Positions 1 through 5,055 of a stretch of 5,055 bases of DNA are shown one piece after another (position 1 is the first letter of the stretch; every line of letters starts with the position of its first letter). The position numbers and the translations under genes were made by a program. The notes under the pieces are model-generated. The model saw only the letters and a list, made by a program, of their open reading frames with translations. It was not told the origin of the DNA and did not search any database. Origin of the DNA: CAZGSG01 sp964528095 (GTDB taxonomy: Bacteria; Bacteroidota; Bacteroidia; Chitinophagales; Chitinophagaceae). The DNA lies in the NCBI GenBank assembly GCA_964528095.1, contig CAZGSG010000405.1, positions 1 through 5,055 of the forward strand. The letters are read 5' to 3'.

Positions 1-533
1 ATGAGGAGATCCGTAACATGTATACTGCCCTTGGGGTTACAGTAGGCACTACAGAAGATGCCAAGGAGTTGAATATCGCCAAGCTGCGCTATCACAAGGT
101 CATCATCATGACCGATGCCGATGTTGATGGTAGTCACATTGCTACGCTGATCCTTACTTTTATTTTCCGTTATATGAAGGCGCTGGTAGAACAGGGCTAT
201 GTATATATTGCTCAGCCCCCGCTTTACCTGATCAAAAAAGGAAAAGAGCAGGCTTATGCTTACAACGAGGTACAACGTAAAGCACTTGTTGAAAGAATAG
301 GTGGTGGTAAAGAGGATGCGGTAAACATCCAGCGTTATAAAGGTTTAGGTGAAATGAATGCGGATCAGTTATGGGATACCACCATGAACCCTGATACACG
401 CACACTGAAACAGGTTACCATCGAATCTGCTGCTGAGGCTGATCGTATCTTCAGTATGCTGATGGGTGATGAGGTGGCGCCAAGACGTGAGTTCATCGAA
501 TCGCATGCCAAGTACGCAAAACTGGATATCTAA
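1..533 (+). CDS. gyrB: DNA gyrase subunit B, C-terminal part (5' end outside window)
   Basis: GyrB is the ATPase subunit of cytoplasmic type II topoisomerase (GyrA2GyrB2), which introduces negative supercoils. Reading from base 3, about 176 residues remain, starting EEIRNMYTALG. This covers the second half of the TOPRIM domain and the C-terminal tail. The Mg2+-binding acidic motif MTDADVDGSHI is encoded at 111-143 (Asp codons at 114, 120 and 126). It is followed by YIAQPPLY and then QRYKGLGEMN plus LWDTTMNP, which are GyrB/ParE signatures. Only about 30 residues separate the PPLYLIKKGK and QRYKGLGEMN blocks, so the ~170-residue insert found in E. coli GyrB is absent, as is normal outside Proteobacteria. 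The MGDEVAPRREFIE segment and KYAKLDI ending favour GyrB over ParE. The stop is TAA at 531-533. The ATG at 18 is internal and not a start. The ATPase domain and the EGDSAGG motif lie upstream of the window. The convergent TPR gene stops one base away. Confidence 0.97.
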   Translation, partial: EEIRNMYTALGVTVGTTEDAKELNIAKLRYHKVIIMTDADVDGSHIATLILTFIFRYMKALVEQGYVYIAQPPLYLIKKGKEQAYAYNEVQRKALVERIGGGKEDAVNIQRYKGLGEMNADQLWDTTMNPDTRTLKQVTIESAAEADRIFSMLMGDEVAPRREFIESHAKYAKLDI

Positions 534-534
534 A

Positions 535-1662
535 CTATTCCGCGTGTTTTAAATATGCGCGTATATATTCAATGATCTGTAACTCCCCGCTGTTGCGGGG
601 AGTTTTATTTTTAGCAAGGTACTGCCTGTAGTAATAGGTTGCTTTCGTTTTATTCTTTAAATACTTATCATAGATCCTGCCTGTGTAATACAGGGAAGCA
701 GGTGGCTGGAAAATATAGTAGGCGGTATCATAATAACTGATCGCTTTCTGATACTGTTTCATTTCTTCATAATTATCCCCCTTCAGTTCAAAATAAGTAA
801 TGGCTTCTTTCTGGATGCTCATTTTAAGACATTCATCCAACAGCTTATTACTTTCACTATAGTTTTTTCTACGGCTATGGGCAAGAGCAGCGCAATACAA
901 TACCGACTCATTTGCTTTGTTCTTTGCGATCAGCCAATGGCAAAGACTGATACATTTGATAGTGCTATCAGAATTAAGATAACCATATGCGAGGTTGATA
1001 TAGGGTATTACGAGGTCTGCAGAATCTTTCCATAATTTTTCACCCCAGCTTATCACTTTCTTATTATCGCCTTTTTTAAAACTCATATCGATTCTTTTGG
1101 TAATAACATCCTGGTTAGCGGAGTCTTTCGATAAGAATATTTCAACCAGGGAATCTGCTTTCTCCTGCAGTTTCTGACGAATGAGCAGGTTCGCGTACTG
1201 CACCAGTAGTTTACCGGATGCTGGGTTAAGCGTATAGCTTTTACCGAGATAGAACATGGCTGTATCATAATCCGCCCATTGCTGATAGATCGATCCTGCT
1301 TTTTGCCAATACCGGTAATTGTCGGGACTTATATCAATAAGATGACGGTAATAGATCAATGCGCTATCCGGCTTATCCAACAGCGAATAAGCCTGGGCCA
1401 GGTACAGGTTGGCCTGTTTATGTAAAGGCTCCAACAGGCATACAGACTGATAGGTTACGATTGCGGGGCGGTATTGCTCATTCATGAAATAGGCATAGCC
1501 CAGGTCGGCCAGGTAATGGACATCCCTGCCTGCCGGCGGTGTATTGGTTTCCAGATAGATGACAGCTTTATCATATTCCTGGTTCTGGAATAAAACAGTT
1601 AGTTGCGCAGGTAGGGCAGAGCTAAAAATCAAACCCAGTAGAAAACAGCCAGCAGATCTCAT
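535..1662 (-). CDS. Exported tetratricopeptide-repeat (TPR) protein
   Basis: This encodes a 375-residue protein if the ATG at 1662 is used. An in-frame TTG at 1695 would add 11 residues (MNLLIFIKNRR). The ATG is preferred because it begins a textbook Sec signal peptide: Met-Arg, a hydrophobic run CFLLGLIFSSA, and a likely cut after LPA at about residue 19. There is no lipobox, so a periplasmic or otherwise exported soluble protein is expected. The mature part is nearly all helical TPR pairs. Clear units lie at about 47-80 (LGYAYFMNEQYRPAI), 82-115 (AQAYSLLDKPDSALIYY), 116-149, 288-321 (GDNYEEMKQYQKAISYY) and 322-355, with weaker copies between. TPR arrays bind partner proteins; no catalytic domain is visible and the partner is unknown. 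The protein ends KHAE with stop TAG at 535-537, one base from the gyrB stop in convergent orientation. Its last ~25 codons contain the gyrB terminator hairpin. No transcription terminator for this gene is evident, so its mRNA may run antisense into gyrB. Confidence 0.92.
   Translation of the reverse strand: MRSAGCFLLGLIFSSALPAQLTVLFQNQEYDKAVIYLETNTPPAGRDVHYLADLGYAYFMNEQYRPAIVTYQSVCLLEPLHKQANLYLAQAYSLLDKPDSALIYYRHLIDISPDNYRYWQKAGSIYQQWADYDTAMFYLGKSYTLNPASGKLLVQYANLLIRQKLQEKADSLVEIFLSKDSANQDVITKRIDMSFKKGDNKKVISWGEKLWKDSADLVIPYINLAYGYLNSDSTIKCISLCHWLIAKNKANESVLYCAALAHSRRKNYSESNKLLDECLKMSIQKEAITYFELKGDNYEEMKQYQKAISYYDTAYYIFQPPASLYYTGRIYDKYLKNKTKATYYYRQYLAKNKTPRNSGELQIIEYIRAYLKHAE
581..612 (+). 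terminator. Rho-independent terminator of gyrB, inside the convergent CDS
   Basis: A perfect 10-bp stem (581-590 AACTCCCCGC with 595-604 GCGGGGAGTT) closes a TGTT tetraloop and is followed by TTATTTTT (605-612). The GC-rich stem and T tract face the + strand and lie 48 bases after the gyrB stop, so this is most simply the gyrB terminator. On the minus strand the stem is followed by ACAGATC with no T run, so it should not terminate the TPR gene. The hairpin is also coding on the minus strand: it specifies TPR residues Thr354 to Leu361 (TPRNSGEL). Confidence 0.88.
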
Positions 1663-1875
1663 TCGCCTATTTTTAATAAAAATAAGGAGATTCAAGTGCT
1701 TGATTTTTACATAAAAAGGAGCTGTATTAGAAAAAATAAAATGCTAAATATAATTGATAATCAATAAGTTAATATTTTAAAAAGGTGGTTTAAACGGGTG
1801 GTGAAGAACTTTAGCAGCCTGAAACCCCCTGAAATCCGTAATTTCAGTATTTACTAACACAAAAATTAAATAACC
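1663..1875. promoter_or_regulatory. Divergent intergenic leader region
   Basis: This A/T-rich gap lies between the starts of the TPR gene (-) and the 68-residue gene (+), so it should contain both promoters. I found no convincing match to the Bacteroidota promoter pattern (TTTG, about 19 bp, TAnnTTTG) on either strand; the minus-strand TATATTTA near 1745-1752 is a weak -7-like match only. A 13-bp inverted repeat, ATTGAT-A-ATCAAT (1753-1765), sits about 90 bases upstream of the TPR ATG and could be an operator, but such A/T palindromes also occur by chance. Neither start codon has a Shine-Dalgarno sequence, as is usual in this phylum. Confidence 0.5.
1818..1847 (+). repeat. 10-bp tandem duplication with overlapping inverted repeat in the leader of the small gene
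   Basis: CCTGAAACCC (1818-1827) is followed directly by CCTGAAATCC (1828-1837), one mismatch apart. The second copy begins a 7-bp inverted repeat, CTGAAAT (1829-1835) with ATTTCAG (1841-1847), around a 5-base loop. The first copy could pair with the same arm over 6 bp (CTGAAA 1819-1824 with TTTCAG 1842-1847), so two exclusive hairpins are possible. The element ends 28 bases before the ATG at 1876, placing it in the likely 5' UTR or promoter. A regulatory role is inference; the stems are short. Confidence 0.45.
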
Positions 1876-2082
1876 ATGGCTGAAGTAACCCTCACCGCAT
1901 ACAACGTAAAAACGAAGGAAAAAGGCGTACCTATCCTGGATGCAGTTATCACAAAGACCGCAAAAGGAGCTTATATGGCCCAGGGTAATGATGGTAAAGG
2001 CAATAAATTGACTACTCTGTTGAACGAAGCCAAAGCGTTGGCAGCGATTGAAGCGGGTATTGCAAAAAAAGGCTGGGAATAA
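1876..2082 (+). CDS. Small conserved-looking hypothetical protein, 68 aa
   Basis: This is a compact basic protein: 10 Lys against 7 Asp/Glu, no Cys or His, no signal peptide and no membrane segment, so it is probably cytoplasmic. The N-terminal part (about 3-35: EVTLTAYNVKTKEKGVPI, then AVITKTAKGAYMAQG) alternates polar and hydrophobic residues as beta strands do. Residues 36-44 form a Gly/Asn/Lys-rich turn (NDGKGNKL). Residues 45-63 (TTLLNEAKALAAIEAG) form a probable amphipathic helix, ending in KKGWE. I recall similar short proteins in Chitinophagaceae and relatives but cannot name a family or function. Evidence that it is a real gene: the ATG at 1876 follows an A-rich leader (AAAAATTAAATAACC) typical of this phylum, codon use is ordinary, and a strong terminator lies just after the TAA at 2080-2082. 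It appears monocistronic with its own leader, which suggests an independently expressed, perhaps abundant, protein. A nucleic-acid-binding role is possible from its charge but unproven. Confidence 0.82.
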   Translation: MAEVTLTAYNVKTKEKGVPILDAVITKTAKGAYMAQGNDGKGNKLTTLLNEAKALAAIEAGIAKKGWE

Positions 2083-2104
2083 GTAATCATTCTCAATGAA
2101 TAAT

Positions 2105-2135
2105 AGCCGGCCCTGTTTACAGTGGCCGGTTTTTT
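2105..2135 (+). terminator. Rho-independent terminator of the 68-aa gene
   Basis: CCGGCC (2107-2112) pairs with GGCCGG (2124-2129). The stem continues as CTG-TTTA-CAG (2113-2122) with one bulged T at 2123, and may be extended at the base by A2105-T2131 and a G-T pair. T2130-2135 form the T tract. It begins 22 bases after the stop at 2082. In the minus direction the stem is followed by the weaker CTATTATT, so it may partly serve the convergent gene, whose stop codon (2138-2140) directly adjoins it. Confidence 0.9.
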
Positions 2136-2137
2136 AA

Positions 2138-3145
2138 TTACCGGAGCAGTACAAATGTTCCTTTTTCTGTGAGGTTTTGTTTTAATACAAAATCAAAGAA
2201 CTCCGAATAATATACAAAGGCGCCGCTAGGCTGCTGCTTTCCCTTGTAATATCCATTCCAGCCCGCAGTAGGATCTGTTGTCTGAAAGACCAGTTCGCCA
2301 TTACGATTATATATCACCAGTTTATATTTAGGTACGGGACAGAAGCAGGCCGCCTGGTATAGTTCATTCTTTCCATCCCCATTAGGAGTAAACGCATTTG
2401 CAAACTGCACACATCTGTCCTGGCATTCCACAGCCATCACGGTATCGCGATGATCGCCACACATATTCTGTGCATAAAGAGAGTATTTACCCCTGCCTGG
2501 CGCAAGCATGGACGGTTCATTGCTACCATTACTCCAGGTATAATCCGATTCACCATCCGGCACTACCTGCAATACTATACCGGATGCCCCGCAGGGAATA
2601 ATATACGGCTCTCCCAGTTCAAACCTGGGTTTGTCAATTACTTTTACCTGCATCGGAACACGGGGGCTTTCACAACCACGGATGGTCTGCGTGAGCCAAT
2701 AGGTCATTCTTCCCGTATCGGCTGTGGAAGGCACGGGCAATACCGGATTAGCCGTGCCACCGATCGCATCGGTATACCATAACAGGTTCTGGCCAGCTAC
2801 TTTTATTTGTTCGGTAGTACCACCTTTACAAAGTTTAAGATCGCCGACAAAAGGGGATAACAAAAAAGAATTGAAGAGTACGGTAACGGTATCGGTTTTA
2901 CTGCAGGTAGCATCGCTGATCTGCAGCCAGTATTTTCCATTGAAGTTGAGTGTGACAGAACTGGTACCTTCTAATGTTGACCAGTTGTAATTTGCCCCGG
3001 GAATTACAGGTGCATTTAACTGAACGGAACTACCATTACACACAACGATCGTATCATCAGCGAAAAAAGAATCAGGAATAGTACAGGGTTGACCGTAACA
3101 AATGTAGGAGACGCATAAACATAGCAGCAGAATTAGCTTTTTCAT
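2138..3145 (-). CDS. Secreted Ig-like protein with T9SS type B (gliding motility-associated, CHU_C) C-terminal domain
   Basis: This 335-residue protein starts at the ATG at 3145 with a clear Sec signal peptide (MKKLILLLCLCVSYICYG, probable cut before Gln19). Three beta-sandwich-like modules follow. The first is about 30-92 (DDTIVVCNGSSVQLNA through YNWSTLEG). The second is about 93-170 and matches the CHU_C-associated Ig-like pattern: KLCKGGTTEQIKV, LLWYTDAIGG, then YWLTQT and GCESPR. The third is about 172-241 (IIPCGASGIVLQV, YTWSNGSNEPSM). The C-terminal ~89 residues (247-335) are a classic type B sorting domain: FANAFTPNGDGKNELY, YKLVIYNRNGELVF, GWNGYYKGKQQPSGAFVYY and the ending KGTFVLLR. 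Family knowledge: such proteins cross the inner membrane by Sec and the outer membrane by T9SS, becoming cell-surface adhesins or matrix proteins, often via SprB-type export. No enzyme domain is present, so an adhesive or structural role is inferred. It is convergent with the 68-aa gene; the minus-strand neighbour upstream (3435-4994) is 289 bases away, probably a separate transcript. Confidence 0.93.
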   Translation of the reverse strand: MKKLILLLCLCVSYICYGQPCTIPDSFFADDTIVVCNGSSVQLNAPVIPGANYNWSTLEGTSSVTLNFNGKYWLQISDATCSKTDTVTVLFNSFLLSPFVGDLKLCKGGTTEQIKVAGQNLLWYTDAIGGTANPVLPVPSTADTGRMTYWLTQTIRGCESPRVPMQVKVIDKPRFELGEPYIIPCGASGIVLQVVPDGESDYTWSNGSNEPSMLAPGRGKYSLYAQNMCGDHRDTVMAVECQDRCVQFANAFTPNGDGKNELYQAACFCPVPKYKLVIYNRNGELVFQTTDPTAGWNGYYKGKQQPSGAFVYYSEFFDFVLKQNLTEKGTFVLLR

Positions 3146-3434
3146 AGTGTTGGATGGCTTTTTCCGGATCTTATTGGTTTTTAGGAAAGCAACAATCTTA
3201 CCAAATCAATAAAACACAAGCTATAAAACTGCCTTATAGAAAAAATACCCGGGAACTACTTGCAGGGTGCTGGTAAATCAACTATTTCTTACGAGTTCAA
3301 CATTACTGGTCTGGAATTTTTAAGACTGGGATTACCCAGAGAAACCCTTTTCAATAGTCAGCACGCTGAACCCAGAATCCGGAACCAGGAACTATGCATG
3401 CTGAACTTTGAACCCAGGGCCGGATCTTGTAAGT
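3146..3434. other. Intergenic region between the two T9SS cargo genes
   Basis: I see no credible gene here. The frame open on the + strand from 3260 crosses the repeat array at 3362-3417, runs into the convergent gene's end, and has no recognisable protein features. The promoter of the downstream minus-strand gene should lie within about 3146-3260 (A/T-rich, with no clear TTTG/TAnnTTTG pair). A short hairpin CTGGG-ATTA-CCCAG (3326-3339) lacks a T tract on either strand. The main structured element is the heptanucleotide array, listed separately. Confidence 0.6.
3362..3417. repeat. Degenerate heptanucleotide tandem repeat, 8 units
   Basis: Eight consecutive 7-bp units keep phase without a gap: CACGCTG, AACCCAG, AATCCGG, AACCAGG, AACTATG, CATGCTG, AACTTTG, AACCCAG. 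Consensus is AAC(C/T)(C/A)(A/T)G. Position 7 is G in 8 of 8, position 2 is A in 8 of 8, position 1 is A in 6 of 8, and position 3 is C in 6 of 8. The following GGCCGGA (3418-3424) fits poorly. The array ends 17 bases from the stop of the minus-strand gene at 3435. Since 7 is not a multiple of 3, translation gives a 7-residue pattern over 21 bases (EPRIRNQ / ELCMLNF / EPRAGSC), so the open frame is a by-product. I recall similar GAACC-type heptamer runs between genes in other Bacteroidota; their role is unknown to me. Confidence 0.7.
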
Positions 3435-4994
3435 TTACCGCTTCATCATTCTAAAAATTTCTTTCCTTTCTCCCACACTTGCTTCGAGTAAATAAACACC
3501 GGCTGCAAAATTAGTTGAGCTGAGGTCCATGGTCATTTTTTGTACAAAGCCATTCGCGACAGCTCTTACCTGCTTCACCAGTTTTCCATTCAGATCATAT
3601 ACTTTTACGTGAATAGATTCTTTGTCTTTTGCCTGGTACACAAAGTTGAACACACCCGCGGAAGGATTTGGATAAAGCTGCCATTTAATTTCATTTGTGA
3701 AAACGACAGGCCTCACCAGGGAATAAACAGCTCTTCCGTCCTTATCCACCATCCTAAGCCTGTAATAACGAATGCCTGATTTGCCCAATTCTATATCATT
3801 GAACCGGTAGTATTTATTGCCTGTTGAATTACCCGCACTTTTTACTTCACCAATTTTTACAAACCTATTCTGTCTGAATTCTTCATTGCCCTTCGCGAGT
3901 TCAATTTCAAAGCGGTCTGTATTATTTTCCGAAGCAGTTGTCCAGTCAGCTAATACGTCTCCATTATCCTGCTTCGTTGCGTTAAAATCTACTAATACGA
4001 CAGGTAATGTCTGGTTGTTGTTGAAGCCTCCGTTGTTCAACCAGAATTCGGAGAATTCTTTTACTTTAAATTCCGCATAGTATCCTTTATCAAATGGCAC
4101 TTTTACACAATTAGCCGGATTTATAAAAAGCCAGTTGCCGGTACTGTTATCCGCCAATGTCCCGTTTTCTTTGCTATCATCCGGATCACTATACTTGGAC
4201 ACCCCAAGCTCATAAGCCATCGAAGGCTTACTGCAACCGCTACAGCCAGTTGCATTAATGAGTGCTTCTGTTTCTGAGTCAAGGAAATAAAAACGAACAA
4301 TTGCCGAATCGGCCAGGCTGGTATTGGCTGGCTTGATGGTGATATTGCGATCGTGATAGTATTGTCCTGTATTGACACGTACAGCGCCTGTATTGATATA
4401 TGCCTGCGCGTCGGTATTACCCAGTGTCTGTCCATTAGGATTTACAGAAGCGATCAGCTTGCCTCCATCCATAAAATCTATCCAGTTACTTCCACTAACA
4501 GCCAGTTGCGTTGCAACAGCACTGGTAGATGGCGGTCCTGTATAAATACCATTTGGATTGTTGTAAATATGTATATCATCAATCGCTATACCTTCCTTAC
4601 TTACATATGGATCTGATTTCATAACAAACCGCAACCGCAGCCTGTCAATATTTGCCGGTAAAGGGATAGTAGCCACATGCCAGCGGGTATAACCCTGTAC
4701 GCTCCATACATATTCCCCGCTGTAGTTTTTATTATACCAGTTTGTGCCCTGGCCGGTAGCTCCCAGCCTGGTCCATACTTTACCATCAGCCGAATACTCT
4801 ACATACGCCGCATCACATAACGTAGTACCGCAATCTTCAAGATCCAGCGCTATGCTCAGGCTTAATGTAGGATTGCTCATGCCGGTGATATCGAAGCAGG
4901 GAGAGTACAGGTAAGAGAATTCGCCATCATTATAATTACCTGCAAGCCCTGTTTTCCATGCCTTACTTCCGCTCGCCGCACGATCGATCTTCAC
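3435..4994 (-). CDS. T9SS type A sorting domain protein, N-terminally truncated
   Basis: The open frame gives 519 residues from a GTG at 4994, but this is almost certainly not the true start. There is no signal peptide, and the first residues (KIDRAASGSKAWKTGL) fall mid-domain in a family where an NGGW...W-WG-P segment normally precedes. Upstream, the frame meets TAG at 5010-5012. Visible domains: about 1-147, a MAM/jelly-roll-like beta-sandwich (FSYLYSPCFDITG, YVEYSADGKVWTRLG, RLRLRFVMKSD, EGIAIDDIHIYN); about 155-325, a cysteine-containing module (CSGC at 251-254) ending AEFKVKEFSEFWLN; about 330-431, an FnIII-like module (LPVVLVDFNATKQ, WTTASENNTDRFEIE, YYRLRMVDKDG); and 437-519, the type A sorting domain (WQLYPNPSAGVFNF, VKVYDLNGKLV, FAAGVYLLE). 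Family knowledge: the last domain directs T9SS export and usually anchoring to A-LPS. The missing N-terminal part may have carried a catalytic domain, so function is undetermined. The stop is TAA at 3435-3437. Confidence 0.85.
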   Translation of the reverse strand: MKIDRAASGSKAWKTGLAGNYNDGEFSYLYSPCFDITGMSNPTLSLSIALDLEDCGTTLCDAAYVEYSADGKVWTRLGATGQGTNWYNKNYSGEYVWSVQGYTRWHVATIPLPANIDRLRLRFVMKSDPYVSKEGIAIDDIHIYNNPNGIYTGPPSTSAVATQLAVSGSNWIDFMDGGKLIASVNPNGQTLGNTDAQAYINTGAVRVNTGQYYHDRNITIKPANTSLADSAIVRFYFLDSETEALINATGCSGCSKPSMAYELGVSKYSDPDDSKENGTLADNSTGNWLFINPANCVKVPFDKGYYAEFKVKEFSEFWLNNGGFNNNQTLPVVLVDFNATKQDNGDVLADWTTASENNTDRFEIELAKGNEEFRQNRFVKIGEVKSAGNSTGNKYYRFNDIELGKSGIRYYRLRMVDKDGRAVYSLVRPVVFTNEIKWQLYPNPSAGVFNFVYQAKDKESIHVKVYDLNGKLVKQVRAVANGFVQKMTMDLSSTNFAAGVYLLEASVGERKEIFRMMKR

Positions 4995-5055
4995 AGATGC
5001 CCGAGTGCACTACTGGCACGAGGTATTTTTTCACTCTCCAGATCACGCACCCTCC
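4995..5055. other. Window edge not matching the adjacent gene
   Basis: Upstream of the GTG at 4994, none of the three minus-strand frames continues the expected MAM-like family sequence. The in-frame reading is interrupted by TAG (5010-5012). The second frame meets TGA just before the conserved segment. The third stays open but reads VKKYLVPVVHSGICEDRSC, unlike the family. The + strand gives no recognisable protein either. This may be a genuine junction, a decayed gene start, or a chimeric sequence end; sequence alone cannot decide. Confidence 0.5.

Noticed and set aside
1083..1268. 61-codon minus-strand frame inside the TPR gene
   Set aside because: It is out of frame with continuous TPR repeats that span the region; the repeats are the real coding sequence.
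1663..1695. TTG start at 1695 for the TPR protein
   Set aside because: It would put 11 residues rich in Lys/Arg and Leu/Ile ahead of a complete signal peptide that begins at the ATG at 1662; the ATG is the better start.
1753..1765. ATTGAT-A-ATCAAT as a definite operator
   Set aside because: A short A/T palindrome in A/T-rich DNA is too likely by chance and no regulator gene is nearby; kept only as a note in the intergenic entry.
2398..2990. Three open frames on + (from 2398, 2450 and 2724)
   Set aside because: All lie antisense inside the well-supported type B T9SS protein, with low-complexity, non-family translations; they are shadows of its codon use.
3326..3339. Hairpin CTGGG-ATTA-CCCAG as terminator of the type A T9SS gene
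   Set aside because: The 5-bp stem has no T tract after it on the minus strand (followed by TCTTAAAAATT), and it lies about 95 bases past the stop.
3260..3454. 64-codon open frame on + containing EPRIRNQELCMLNFEP
   Set aside because: Its second half is just the translated heptanucleotide array, it overlaps the end of the convergent gene, and the first half has no recognisable features.
4121..4435. 104-codon minus-strand frame inside the type A T9SS gene
   Set aside because: It overlaps in a different frame a gene with clear domains on both sides (MAM-like and FnIII-like); no independent coding signal.
1..5055. Search for mobile elements, CRISPR arrays, tRNA/rRNA genes, toxin-antitoxin or defence genes
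   Set aside because: No transposase or recombinase motifs, no spaced identical repeats, no clover-leaf sequence and no defence-type domains were seen on either strand.

Overview
The window looks like chromosomal DNA of a Bacteroidota bacterium, most likely a member of the Chitinophagaceae (genus not settled). The evidence is a short-form GyrB ending in a KYAKLDI tail, two secreted proteins carrying type IX secretion system (T9SS) sorting domains of types B and A, A/T-rich leaders instead of Shine-Dalgarno sites, and moderate GC content. Both ends appear cut: gyrB lacks its start on the left, and the right-hand gene loses its homologous frame about 60 bases before the edge.

Layout. Bases 1-533 (+) hold the last ~176 codons of gyrB. 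One base later a convergent gene (535-1662, -) ends; it encodes an exported tetratricopeptide-repeat protein. The best intrinsic terminator for gyrB lies inside the 3' coding part of that gene (581-612). A gene-free leader region (1663-1875) separates the TPR gene from a divergent small gene (1876-2082, +) for a 68-residue uncharacterised protein. This is closed by a strong terminator at 2105-2135, two bases before the stop codon of the next convergent gene. Bases 2138-3145 (-) encode a secreted Ig-like protein with a type B (gliding-motility/CHU_C) C-terminal domain. A 289-base gap (3146-3434) holds a degenerate 7-bp tandem repeat (3362-3417). Bases 3435-4994 (-) encode a large surface or secreted protein with a MAM/jelly-roll-like domain, an FnIII-like domain and a type A T9SS sorting domain. 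Its N-terminus and signal peptide are missing.

How the genes relate. gyrB is housekeeping. The TPR protein has a Sec signal, and the two T9SS cargo proteins would leave through Sec and then the Por/Gld machinery. Nothing in the window (no transposase, CRISPR, toxin-antitoxin or biosynthetic genes) shows a new multi-gene system. The most notable sequence-level items are the terminator encoded within an antisense coding region, the heptanucleotide array, the repeat/hairpin leader before the small gene, and the abrupt break at the right edge.
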